Assembly (NCBI RefSeq): GCF_018873765.1
Contig: NC_057925.1
Span: 9,869,568 to 9,933,567 of the forward strand
Direction of reading: 5' to 3'
Length of the DNA: 64,000 nt
DNA from: Telopea speciosissima
Taxonomy: Eukaryota; Streptophyta; Magnoliopsida; Proteales; Proteaceae
Shown here piece by piece: positions 11,291 through 24,100 of this stretch (position 1 is the stretch's first letter; each line of letters begins with the position of its first letter). The notes beneath the pieces were generated by a model. That model ran no database searches and was not told the origin of the DNA. It was given only the letters and a program-made list of their open reading frames with translations. Both the position numbers and the translations under genes were made by a program.

Positions 11291-13224
11291 TAGGCTTATC
11301 CATTTTTATTATATATGAGTAATCAAACTCTTTGGCTAAAAAGGAAAATCGGTTTATTTTCTAACCATTCTCAATGTCAACTTTACAGCTATTGTGGTTC
11401 CATAGTTTGATTCTATCCATATAGGCAATGCATTTAAGGTAATCATCTACTGCATGTATAACGATAACATTTACAACATGTCCATAAAATTGAACACCCA
11501 AAAAGAAAAAGTATTCCTACCTTTTTCCTTCTTGCTTTTATAATTTTACGATGTTAGATTTATGTATGTTGTTGGATCCAAAAATGGATTACGACAAATT
11601 GTTATTTCTTTTGGTAGATCATTAACACATCAGCTCAGATGGGTGGATGATTTTCCCTCTTTGTTCTTTGAGTTGTATTTTGTTTTTGTCATTGTTCTAT
11701 CTTTTCTTAAATGATATCATCCTTTATCAACTTAAAACGATAAATTAGCTATTATTATATATATATATATATATAAAAAATGAACTATTTAATCGCAGGA
11801 TATTACTCTCTAAAGGACTCATTAAAATAATTTTATTTTAAATTGTTTAATCAATTTTCCTAGTACTATAGTACGATATGATTTATTGTTACTACAAAAT
11901 AGATACCAATTGTGTTTTATAATTAAAATTAGTATATTTAGTTTTCTCTTAGTTTTTAAAACATTGTATAATTATAAATGTATTGTTTTTCCCATGTCGC
12001 GTATGATTGTAAAACACATTAAATAAGAACATACTCTTATATGAGCTTTTCAAATTCACATAACTTTATTTAATGCTTAATTATTGAAAGTCCTACCCTA
12101 TTTCTAGGACATGATTTCTTTTCTCAATTAGAAACAACCATTTAATTGCATGCAATTATCATATAAAGCTATTATGTAGCTCAATAGTTGTTGATGATTT
12201 AACTATATGTATGAAAATTTTGAATCTTTAATCATTGAATATAACTCATAACTATTTTTATTTATATAGGAAAGAGATGCAATAAAACAAATATTTTAAG
12301 ATTTCATCTGCACAAGTATAGAAGCTAAGCATATTTATTTTTAACGGGATTTTCATATTGAGCTCCTAAGGAGTCAATAGATTTGTAACATTATTTTTTT
12401 GTCCCTTGTTTTATTCCCCAAAGTTATTTAGTGCAGTATTTAATGCAATAGTTAATGCAATTCCTATGTGAAATGATACATTTATCCTCATTGAAAAATT
12501 ATATTAAATGTTTTTGAGAATAAAATAAGGGGCAATTAATGAAGGTGTCAAGTTCTAAATACATTAATAGAGGTGTCAATTAGACATTCCCTTTTTAATT
12601 ATAATATACAAGGGTTTTTAACCATAAGGGAGAGAGGAAGCACATATTTTAACCTTTTCATTTAGAAATAAAGTTTTCTTTTACCCACGGTGAATGGTTC
12701 ATCCACGAATCTAAGGTCATCATTACTTCCCCTCCTATATATTAGAGATAAAATACCCTTCACTTTTTCCAAACACCCATCCAATTGCAATGATGTCCAT
12801 TAGTGTGAAGGAATTCTTCCTTCATCATGGCGTAAGGAACACTCGGTCAATTATGTTATTCTTATTCTCTAATTTTCCTTTGTTTTTATACATTCATAAG
12901 TTTTATTTGATAGCATGCTTAATTGTTTCTTTGGTAACATGACAGCATGCTTATTAACATAGTGATTTTTGCTAGTCTACACATCGAGAAATTTATGAAA
13001 TATGGACAAATTTCTCATATTAACTTTTTACAATTCCTTTTTGTCTAATTTTTAATTGTCTCATTTTAATTAAAAATATTAGTCTTTAATCCTCCAAATG
13101 AAAAGAAAGTTGATTCATAATTTTGAAATATAAAACTACCATTACTCCATAGCATAAGCTAGTTACCATTTGCTTATATGCATAGTGATTTTAATAATAA
13201 TTTTAATTATCTTATTACCTTATA
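11291..13224. other. AT-rich intergenic, no gene seen
   Basis: Nearly 2 kb of AT-rich DNA with a TA microsatellite at about 11755-11775. I see no exon-like reading frame, no RNA gene and no clear inverted repeat. Confidence 0.45.
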
Positions 13225-15725
13225 AAAAAAATAGACATGTTGTAATTTGGGCCCGAGGAGTAAATGGTTCTAGGGCCCACAAGAGGGAGAAGAACATCCA
13301 AAGGGTGCTAGTTATCAAGCTAGAGGGAGGTAGAGGTCCCATCTCCAATTGTGGAGGAGATTGCCCTGATAGCGAATGGTCTGAGGGCTAGAACTTTATA
13401 CTAGACTCAAGAAGAGTCAAATGAAGGGGAGACTGACCAGAGAGAGTTGTGTTTTAGGGGGGCTGAGTGGATCCACTTGACCCAAATACTATTGTTCTTG
13501 GACACAATTTTCCAAATAAGCTTGAGGATGTCCACAGAATTTGAATCTTTAATTCTCCTCAAACCAAGGCCTCCTTCCTTTTTGGGAAAACAGATAGAGG
13601 CTTAGTTAAGGGGGCGGAGGAATTGGTGGTGTACGATCCTTTCCAGAAGAAAGCACACATGAGGGATTCAAGGGCCTTGATGATTGATTTTGGAAGGCCA
13701 AAGATACCACACCAATAAAGGTAAGAAGATTGGAGGACAAATCTGATCAATTTAAGATGGTCTGCATGGGAGAGGAGCTTGCCTTTCCAAAGTTGGAGTC
13801 TTTTATGAATCGAGTCAAGCATGGGTACAATGGTGGCTCGACAATCTGACAGGGATCAGGGGAAGACCCAAGTATTTAACTGAGAGCTAGCCGAGGGAGA
13901 AGCCAGTGAGCTCCAAGAGGGTAGCTTTGGTAGAATCCGAGATACCAACAAGAAAAAGGTGGGACTTTAGCAAATTGATGCGAAGGCCAGAGAGGCCCTC
14001 AAAGAGCTGCAAGGAAGAAAGGATGGAAGAGATGGAGGAGGGGTCTGGCTTAGAGATGATCATGAGATCATCAACAAAGGCAAGATGAGTGAGCCTTAAG
14101 GATTTGCATTGGGGGGGGGGGGGATAAGGAACCAGTTAATTTTGGTTTGTATGCTACATGATAGGAGTTCAAGGGCGAGGGAGAAGAGCGGAGGTGATAG
14201 GGGCAACCCTGGCGGTTACCCACAAAGGAGGGAAAGTAACTAACCGAGCTACCATTGACAAGGACCAAGAAGCGGGGGGAGGTGATAGAAGAGTGGATCC
14301 AATGGACAAAGAGGGGGGGGGGGGGACGAAGACATTTTCAACAAGATATTGGATAAGAAGTCCCATTTGATGGAATCAAAAGCCTTGTGGATATCAATTT
14401 TGAGAAGGGCAGCAGGAGGTTAGGATTTGCGATCAAAGCCTCAAACAATTTCAGAGCAAATGAGAATGTTGTCAGCAATACTCGTACCAGAGATAAATGT
14501 CGTTTGATTTGCACTAAGGAGTTAATGACTAGATGGAGACAGTTGGAAGGACCCTGGCAATGAATTCGTATAGGAGGTTGCATAAGATGATTGGTCTGAA
14601 ATCAGACATGGAAGAGTAACTATACTTTTTTGGGATAAGACAAAGAAAAGTTTGGTTAATCCCTCTAATATGGCTTGGGCAAAAGAAGAAGCTTTTGATA
14701 GCCTTGAAGAGATCAAGTTTGACAATATCCTAGCAAGAGAAGAAGAAACCCATACTAAACCCATCCGGACCAGGAGCCTTATTTGACTTTTGGGAGAGGA
14801 CAACATATTGGATTTCCTCATCAAAGGAGATAGCTTGGAGGGAGATTAGATGGTTGGGGCATGAACTTGTTGATATGGTCATTAGGGAGGGTAAGAGCGA
14901 AGTGAGAGAAGGGGGGAGGAAGAGATTTGAGAAGTAAGAGACAACTTGCTTCAGCTTTGACAGCTTGGGGGGTGAGGTGGGTGGAACCAACTGTATCAAT
15001 GAGATAGGGGAATGGAATTGACATTCACTCAGGCTTTCATGGAGCAGTGGAAACAGGTCAAGTTTGAGTCTCCAAGATCGAACCACTTGAGAGCTTCCTT
15101 GACATTTCGAAGCTTTTTGGAGAAAGCAAGGAGAGGATAGGAATGGAAATGGAGGGGTTTTGCCCAAGCTTCATGGACAATGGTGAGGAATTGGGGGTGG
15201 GGAGACCACATGTCAAAGAATTTAAAGGGCTTAGGACCAAAGGAGACATAAGGTTGGACAAGAAGGATGTAGGGGGAGTGATCAGAAATGCTAGGGAGAG
15301 AGAAGGATGCATGAGAGGCGGGGAAGGAGGAGAGCCAAACTTCATTGATAAGGGCTTGGTCAAGCTTGCAAGCTATATAGTCTTGGCCAATTCTCCTATT
15401 GTGCCAAGTAAGATTTGCGCCAGACCATCTTAGGTCATTCAAACCGATATCCTCGAGGCAATCATTGAAAGCATTTATAGAGGCGGTATCGATTGGACTG
15501 CCGCCAAATTTCTCCTGCTCATAATGGACGACATTGAAGTCTCTTCCCAGGTCCCAATGATGATGTATAATGACTTGAGGATGATGTATAACATACGACA
15601 TTGAAGTGCATTCAAGAGGACCCACGCACCAAGGATGATGTATAACGAACGACATTGAAGTCTCCTCCCAGTCTCTAATAAGAAATTTATTCAATAAGAA
15701 CATATTATTGTATAATTTTTTTAGC
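13225..15725 (-). mobile_element. Second LINE family, internal fragment
   Basis: Minus strand, read right to left. It opens with the end of an endonuclease domain at about 15540 (GRDFNVV, then GGSPIDTASINAFNDCLEDI, with WHNRR and SDHSP). A reverse transcriptase follows in several frames (NKAPGPDGFSMGFF near 14750, RNRQGCPY-type near 14240). A C-terminal stretch at 13560-13820 matches the segment after the catalytic site. The last recognisable coding similarity is near 13230. Both ends are missing, frameshifts are many, and the two poly-G runs (about 14110 and 14315) disrupt the frames. It belongs to a different LINE lineage from the copies at 6.4 and 48.5 kb. Confidence 0.75.
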
Positions 15726-15727
15726 AT
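15029..15727 (-). pseudogene. LINE endonuclease remnant
   Basis: A 232-codon minus-strand frame holding the C-terminal half of an AP-endonuclease-like (EEP) domain: GRDFNVV, LNDLRWSGANLTWHN, and the SDHSP box that contains the catalytic Asp-His. Its N-terminal 60 residues come from a local duplication of the word GATGATGTATAA (15560-15650) and are not domain sequence. Confidence 0.7.
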
Positions 15728-16390
15728 TCCATTTTATTTCACTAGGTTTTATTGAGAAAAATCAAATAATACTCCTATTTATAATATTATAAAAAATTTT
15801 AGTTTGTTAAATTGCTAATCATATTCCTTGCATGAGTTGTTGATTTTAATTGTCAAATTAAAAATATATTGGAACAACATAGAAGTTGATACCCGTATCT
15901 TATTTTGTATGGATATGATTCTTTTCTCGCACCATTAAAAGGAGCCTAGTTCATCTACAATGTACCTTGTAACAATTAACTTTCATACCATATTCAAGGG
16001 TGGAAAAAAGAATTAAAGGCGTATTTGAGTCAAGGGGATTTACCACAAAAAAAAAAAAAAAAGGCAAGGGAAAAAGTTCCAACATCGCCATCTCAAAAGA
16101 AAAACTGCATGTCTCCACCTGAAACACTATAACTTGCTCCATAGGAATGTTCTAAATACTCTTTATTGGACATGGTCGTCTTTTTCAACCTCTCCTTCGT
16201 CTAAAACTGCATACATGCATTAGAGAACCTACTCCTTTGAATCAATTTTACGTTTAATATTTTGTTGACTAAAATACCCTTTGATGCCTTTACCCTTCCT
16301 TTAAATGTGCCATGCATTGATTACCCATAGAATGTGCACCCAAGAAGACCCATGCTCCATTAAAAAGCTAACACCTTGTGGACCCCACAC

Positions 16391-16428
<38 letters not shown>

Positions 16429-16564
16429 GCCAACTAAGAGAAAATTTGCCCTTAAAACATATGGGAAAAAGTTCTATGTGCCGATGATACAAAGTGCGTT
16501 AGCACTTACGAGTCTATTTCTTTCCTCCTTACATGAAATGATCTATCTTCTTTCAATGTACGAT
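15726..16564. other. Intergenic with GA microsatellite
   Basis: No gene seen. A (GA)n run occupies about 16394-16425, and the Arg-Glu repeat frames over it are artefacts. Confidence 0.5.
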
Positions 16565-17006
16565 TAGGGATGTAAATGGAAATTTGAAAATCTCGATTCG
16601 AATCCGTATTCGTTTAGGGGTAATCTTATCCATTTAAAAATATCTAGAAAATATTCGAATAGTCCAGGAAAAGATTTATCCGATTTGAATAGATATACAA
16701 TTAATAATAAAAAATTAAATAACTTATGGTCTTGAGGGTTTTTGAAGATTCAACAAATTTTAAGGAATGACAAAATTATAATCATGAGACTACAACAATT
16801 GATAAATATAGATTGAGAGTAAATCATAATTGTCAGGAAGAGGAAGGTCTGGGTTATACAAGTCAAAAATGTAAATGGATAGTCGAAAATCCGAATTCAA
16901 TTCACATCCATATCCATTAGGGATATCCGTATTCAGTCATGGAATATTCTGAACTGATCACATCCGATTTGTATCCAATCCATATTCAATCCGCTTACAT
17001 CTCTAT
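16565..17006. mobile_element. Non-autonomous hAT-like element, 442 bp
   Basis: Left end TAGGGATGTAAATGG, inverted right end ATAGAGATGTAAGCGG. A perfect 8-bp repeat TGTACGAT flanks it (16557-16564 and 17007-17014). The interior is AT-rich with repeated CATATCC/ATTCGAAT words and no coding sequence. Confidence 0.8.
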
Positions 17007-17630
17007 TGTACGATACTATTTTATCATACCGCATGGGCTCCTCTATGCAACTTCCTCATAGAATTTTCCCCCAAAAGATATAAATGGAAGTACTCAACTG
17101 TATGTAAAGGACTTTGGGAACGTTCAATTAATACTAATAGGACTTGGAAAGAATAGAAACGGCTTCTTATAGGGGGGTTTTTTTTGGAGGTTGGAGGGTG
17201 CGGGGGGGGGGGGGGGGTTCATTTAAAGACCAACATTAAACTGCCCCTATATAAGGTAATATGCCATTTTAGTAAGGTTATAAAGAACCATTTATATATG
17301 GTGAGTCCCTCGAATGTAGTAAAGCCGCCAAGTGTCAAAGCATGAGCCTTTTGAGGGTTTAAAGGTTTGAGCCGCCCCATTATTGTTTGACAAATGAGGA
17401 CTTTCTATTTGAAGGTAAAAATGGCAAAAAGTAGTCAATGTGGTACATCGTTGGATTTCATTTAATTTGAAATAAAAATAGTAAATTTCTACCAAAAAAG
17501 TAAAAATAAAAATAGTAAATTAGAAAAATAAGAAAACGCAGCTATTTAATGAATAATAGATTTTTGTGTTTTTTAACAAAATTAGGTAAAAGCCGTTTGC
17601 TTCGAAACTCGAAAGGTCTCTCTTCTTTTC
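17007..17630. other. AGL15 upstream region, distal
   Basis: Non-coding. It contains a poly-G run at about 17201-17217. No motif is strong enough to name. Confidence 0.4.
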
Positions 17631-17986
17631 CCTCCATATCTCTCTCTCTCTCACAGCTTCTGCTGAGACCTGAGCGAGGGAGAGAGGGAGAGAGGGAGAG
17701 AGGGAGAGAGAGAGTTGAGATTTACTAAATATAGGGAGGATGAGAGAGTTGAAACTTGAAACCCATCAAATCAAACTCCAAATTGAAACGAAGATAGTAA
17801 ATGATCTAAATGTGGCAAGAAACCCCTACCCATCACTGCTTTCGAGACAATGGGTAATTGGCCATGCAAGATAGCCTTTTCCAGACTTTTCCATTCTGGG
17901 CAAACGTTTTTAACGTTTCCTCGACCCTCTATCTTCTCTTCCTCTATATTTGGTATTCCCTTTTCCTTCTTTATTACCTGAACAAC

Positions 17987-18034
<48 letters not shown>

Positions 18035-18104
18035 TGAAATTGATATCAGTTAGGGTGGGCTTGTTGGATGGTGAGGAGAAGGAGAGAGTGAGAGGTAAAA
18101 GGAA
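17631..18104 (+). promoter_or_regulatory. AGL15-like proximal promoter and 5' leader
   Basis: The 470 bp before the MADS-box start hold CT/GA tracts at about 17640-17655, 17676-17714 and a long (AG)n at 17993-18031. GA repeats are known binding places for plant BASIC PENTACYSTEINE factors. At 17944-17953 there is CTATATTTGG, one base off the MADS CArG consensus CC(A/T)6GG, which could allow autoregulation. A 7-codon upstream frame (MVRRRRE) lies at 18068-18091, 13 bases before the main ATG. The transcription start is not known; all functions here are inferred. Confidence 0.45.
18068..18091 (+). promoter_or_regulatory. Short upstream reading frame in AGL15 leader
   Basis: ATG at 18068 opens a seven-codon frame MVRRRRE ending in TGA at 18089-18091, leaving 13 bases before the main ATG at 18105. 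If the transcript starts upstream of it, the frame could reduce main-frame translation. This is inference only. Confidence 0.4.
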
Positions 18105-21100
18105 ATGGGTAGAGGGAAGATTGAGATCAAGAGGATCGAGAACGCTACTAGCAGGCAAGTCACCTTCTCCAAACGTCGTGCCGGGTTGCTGAAGAAGGCA
18201 TATGAACTGTCGGTTTTATGCGATTCTGAGGTTGCCCTTATCATCTTCTCCAGTACAGGGAAGCTTTTCGAATTCTCTAGTGCTGGGTATCCTCCACCTT
18301 TTCTCTTCCCCTGTTTTGGTTCTGTTTTTGTTTGATTTTTAAGAGATTTTGTTTTTCAGTTTCTTTGTGTCAATCTATCAAATATTTGAATTGGGTATGC
18401 CGGGCATGCTTTGGAATTGAATCAATGGTTGCATTGCTATGCATTGATACTCTGTTCCTATTGAAAATCTTCTCAATCTATTTCACCCCTATGGTTTTGG
18501 TAATGGTGGCGATGTGGTGGTGATCTGACATGAACTAAGCTGTTGATTGCATGTTTCTTAGGAACTTAACAGCTAAAAATTCTTTCAGTTACGGTTTCCT
18601 TTGTGCATGCGTTTCTTCTTTTGATGAAAAACGTGTCTCTGATATTAAAATATTTTATCATCTTTGGGTATATCCCTGTGACAACTTCGAGATTGTCGTC
18701 TTCAGAGATGAAATAGAAAAGGGTTTATTTAAGAGTTGAATCAGTTACGAATTGCAAGTTTTCTCTTTCTCCCCCTGCTCTTCCCTCTTCAATTCTTCTA
18801 TTCTCGAGTGGAGTTATCAACACCGAGGCATACTCTGCCTCTACCCAAAGACCAGAATCCAATATCTGAGGCACTCCAACACTCACTGCTTAAGTATGTA
18901 TGTGTCTGATATTTTGGAAAATACAAAAAGTATATCAAAATATTTGTTTCAAATGTTGCTTTGATCCATGTGTATGTTCTTGGGTTTAAAAATTCGGAAT
19001 CGTATCGGTAACGATTCAATTCGGATCGGAATTGGCCGCGATCAATCCTTATTTCCCCAGATTGCAATCGGCCTCGCTGTGCAATGATTCTAGGGTTCCG
19101 TTCATTCCTGGCCGATTCCGGCAGCTTCCATATTGATCTGGCTGATTCCGGCAGCTTCCGTATTGATTTGGATCGGAATCGGTTGGACCTGATTCAGAGG
19201 CCGATTCCGGCAACTTCTGTATTGATCTCGCCGACCCCCATTGGAATTGGCCTCACTGTACAGTGGTTCTAGGGTTCCACTCGTTCCTGGCCGATTCAGG
19301 TAGCTTCCGTATTGATCTGGCCGATTCCAATCTGATCTGGATCGGAATGGGGTGGACCCGATTCAGAGGCCGATTCTGGCAGCTTCCATATTGATCTGAT
19401 CGGAATCGGCTAGACCCAATTCGGAGGCGGTTCCATCTTGTAAACCCAGTTGTTTTTTGGTATAATAGAGAATGCTTTGGATTAGCTGATCTATGTTGGA
19501 GATTATATTATCTTTTTGTGAGTCAGATCAATTTTTAGAAATGTGGCAGGGATCTTTGGCCCTATCAGGTAAGCAAGGTATATATTATGAATGGTTGATT
19601 TGTAGTAGTTAAAAGCCAGAGATCTATGAAATCTTCAGTTATAACTAAAAGTGCAGTAAGCATATCTGAATTTGGCACAATGCCTAGCGCAGCACAATTT
19701 CAAAAAATGTAGTTTCCTTTTGCACTGGCTACTATGTGTGGATTTCTTACTTCATTAGAGAGCAGCCATCTTGTATACTTGATTACAATAAATGTTTGGT
19801 AGTATTTTGATCATTAATTTTTCGTGTAAGATGTTAGGATGCTCTCACTTGAGAATTCTCTGTTTCATTGACCAATTCTTTTAATGTTCTTAAATGTTGA
19901 TAATTTTCATATTGCCTACTAATTTCTCCTCTGAAGATTCTTTTTTTAATTTCTTTTGGTGTTCTTTCCAAAGTAAATGAAGAAAATGTTACAGAGTTGT
20001 GAATCATTACTGGTATTTATCCTGATCATATGAGCTATGTTGCTCTCATTCTAGTTGTTTAATAACTCTTCCATTTTCCAAATGTCTGATAAAAGGGGCC
20101 CAATTTCCTTATGGTAGAGAAGGAAAAAAGAGGGGGTGAGGAGAACTCCCATTAAGATGGTGTTACTACTGCTAGTGCTCTGGATCATATGTGCTATGTT
20201 GCTGTCATATTAGTTGTCTAATGACCTACTATTATCCAAATGCCTGCTAACCTTTTAAATCTCAACTTAGTTCACCCATAAATTTTCCCCTTGAATTCAA
20301 GATGAGGTAGTATAAAAAAATAAAATAAAATAACAATCTGGTATGTAGGCTTCATGATTCTAAGCTCTTTTTAAGAGCTTAGAATCATCCAGATATTAAG
20401 TTGTAGCTTATTTACAGATATTGATGTTTTCCCATCTTATTTCCCATTTTGAATACTTTGAGGTTAGATTACCATTTTTGTTCAAGCTTTCAGTAATGAG
20501 AAGATGATAATGCTTGCTCAATTTTTTTTTTTTTTTTTTTGGTAGGATAAAAATGCTTGATCATCTCCTTGACACTGTTTATGTCAGGAAGGTAACAGAA
20601 AGAAGTACTGAAAAACGTAGTTTTTCTCATTAAGTGTTGTCAATTTAGAGGGAGAGAGAGATGACCACATTTGCATAGCTGCCCAGCTGCAAATTGTCCT
20701 CATTACTAAACGCTCTTTCCTCCTTTGTCTATACCGACTGTCATAACTGGCTGGAAGCAGAGGCTAACCCAAACTCATGCTGCCTGAGCCTCAAATTATT
20801 GTCCATCATGCTCTCAATACTCTTGCCTTTTCCATTATGCTGTATATTTATTCCATTTTGGGAAAATTTCCACCTTATGGTCCAACCAGATATGCTTGTC
20901 TGGTGGGACCATGTAATTCTGCCATGTGGAAAGATGATGTGGTGATCTCGATCATTGGATAGAAAGGGAAATGTCTGGAGTGCCACAAGTCAAAATTCCA
21001 GCCTCAAATATAATAAAATACCCTCCCATGTATGTCCGTGCACCCATTTATAATCATGATTATCATTCATTTTAGATTTTAATGTGGCTATATTTCATTC

Positions 21101-24100
21101 TTGCCGACCACGTTTCTGCTCAAGAATTCCTTTGTGCATTTCAAATTATATAGTTTCTTGCAATGTTACTTAATTGGTTTCTGTGGCATTTAGTTCTGTA
21201 ATAAACTGTGTTTCTAATTTCATATCTTGTTGGATGAGTGGAGCATTATGACATTTCATGTTAGACTATTTATCACTTTCTGCAATTGAGATGGAATTTG
21301 ATGCATTTGTTCACATACACGACCGTTGAATTCTTGGGACTGGAAGGAACTTATTTTGATTGCTGTGTTCTTGGTGAAGCATGAAGCGGACACTTTCGAG
21401 ATACAACAAGTGCTTGGATCGATCTGAACCTTCTTTGGTTCAATATGAGCAAGAGGTAGTAATTTTTATACTTACAAAATCTGATTTTCTTCCTTTTTCA
21501 CTGGCCCAAGATGTTTCTTTATATCATTTAAGAAGTTCTTAGTTGTGACAATTGAAAAAAAAAAAAATCATATGTAATCCCTATTGATTATATACTCACT
21601 GAACTGAGCATTTTATCAGCTAAATGGCATTCCTACTGCTTATATAAAACCGAGCAAATTATATGGTTAAACATATCCTCTATATAGATCTTTTAATAGA
21701 TGATAGAAGGGTACATCTGCCATACTAAACTAATTCTAATAATACAATCAAATGTGCATTGGATATTGATCTGATTGATAAATGGATAAGATCTTAGTCG
21801 CTCTGGATATTGGGATATCTGTATTTGGCTTAATCAGACTGACTACAGGAATTGATCTGGATAGAATCTGGTCCATTGACGGCCTTTATGCAATAGGTTT
21901 CAAATAGGATTTCTTTACTAGACTGACTACAAGAATTGATCTGGATAGAATCTGACCCAAGTAACAAGAAAGAATCACAAGAAGCGTTTCTTTACTAGAC
22001 TGACTGTTGTAAAGGAGCACTCCTATCAAAGTCGGTTGAACCAAGAGTTAATTATCAAGGTTCTTGTGTTGTGATTCAAGTCTTGACAGATTATCCTGTA
22101 GATAAGTAGTCCAATTCTATATCTATGGCCAGTGATTGACTTAACCCAAGCTGGTAACCCAAGGATTCAATCAATAAAACAAGAGGGTAACCCAATAACC
22201 TTTCCAATGATTCCAATTATAACAAAGAGGATACCCAATTTGATTTCTGGTTGAGCTGCTGGATGCTTCAGTTGTTAGAAGTCATGTAATGGGGGTAGTT
22301 TAGGAACTAGTTCTATCACTAGTTGCCTTATTATGTAATTCTTCTTTATTTCTTTATTTCCCTTTTACCTCCCTAGGGAGGTGGATGTAATTCCATATTA
22401 GTTGTGATTAATGAATATATGGTGAATGGAGAAGTCTCTCTATTCACAATCGATTACAGCCCAAACACTCTCTTCTCTCTTCTCTCTTCTCTTGCTATCT
22501 TCTTCCTTCTCCCTTCTTATTTCCTAAACCTAGAATCTAACTTGGTATCAGAGCTTTAGGTTTGAGAGTCCTATCATCTTCCTTTCCTTATTTTTTTCCC
22601 TCTCTTTGAGATCCTAGAACTCAAAGGATCTCAAGGAAGAGGTTCCTACGTAAACCTCTTGCTGAAGAGATATGAAATAGGTCTTCTACAATCTATTTAG
22701 GTGATTGAAGATGGTCTTCGAACCACTGTGAAGCTCCATTGAAACTATATTGAAGGTTTCCGCCAGCTGCTGCTTGCAGGCCATGTCCTTCTCTTTCTCG
22801 GCAGTTTTTTGGAGCTTGGAATAGTTCAATAGGATCGTACAAGGGTCCTTTCTATGCTCCATGTGTGCTTCCTTGATGGATGAAGGCACCGCTGAAGCAT
22901 AACTCAGTTTCGTTGGACCGCTATTCTGCCCAGATTTCCTCCAGTTGCAGGTTTAAACCATGTCTCAGCTCCATTTCAGCATGGGTTTGGCTGTTGGAGC
23001 AGCCCACTAGGATCGTATAGGGGTCCTATTTCTGGCCTTTGTGTTTCCCATGGATGGATGAGACTTTCCTTTGAGCAGTACTCAGTTTTGTGGTGATTTT
23101 TTGCTGCCCAGGTAAACCCGATACTGCTGTATTTCTCTTGTTCTTACATTTAGGATATATTGGGCTTCTTGTTTGGTTGAGAGGTGATTATGACTACATC
23201 TTGGAGCTTGTGTAAGCTGTTCTTACTCTTTGAAGAGTGTGAGGCCTGATGTTTTAATGCACTTGAAGTGTTTGATTTAAGTCCTCTTAGACATTTGCTG
23301 CTAGGACTGCTTCGGCAGTGTGCTATCCTAGGCTGTTTGTAGGACTTCTTGCTTGTTTGGGTTGAGTGTGTACTCCCCACTTGCCTTTGGTGATATTGTT
23401 TATTGTTGGTATCCATCATGGCTGGTTCGGATACATCTGTGCTTGGTACTACTGATTCTCAGCCTCCCACTGTTGTCCCTCAGTTGGCTTATGAGAGTAC
23501 TCATCAACAGATTTCTTTTGTGAAGCTTTATGGTACTAATTACCTGGATTGGTCACACTCTGTGAGACTTTCTCTCAGGAGTAAGGGAAAGCTTGGATAT
23601 ATAACAGGTGCTATCAAGGCTCCCACAGCTGGTTCACCGGCCTTTGATAAATGGGAGACCGAAAATTCTCTTGTTATGACCTAGTTGATCTTCTCCATGA
23701 AGCCCGAGATTGGGAGAAGATTTATAAGGAAGGAAACCGCCAAAGCTATTTCTCGAGCCCTCAAATGGAATCTTTTGGGTACAAGAAATATAACTTCTGG
23801 TTATTGCGTTAAGACCCTGGCATCTGAACTTTTGCTTCATTTTGTCCCTGTCCGACTGTCAATAATTACAAATAAACCCTTACGGACCATTTTCACGCCG
23901 TTATGGAAACGGCCGTAACTCTTCTTCGTTTCAACTCGGAATCAAGTGCCGTTTGAACCATTGCGAAGCTAACTTCGATGGGCTACGCATCCAAGCCATT
24001 AACACCTCTAAACAGCTTAAAAACATTTCCTTAGCATCATCTCCTCCATTTTCACAAGAATTCACCTAAAACCTAGAAAAGCACAAGAAAGCACCGAGTA

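Noticed and set aside
13170..13391. Small membrane protein frame (MLICIVILIIILII)
   Set aside because: AT-rich start running into LINE sequence on the other strand; no support.
16305..16567. Arg-Glu repeat frames
   Set aside because: Translation of the (GA)n microsatellite.
23403..23684. Small host protein of 93 residues
   Set aside because: It is the Copia gag N-terminus cut by a stop and a nested element.
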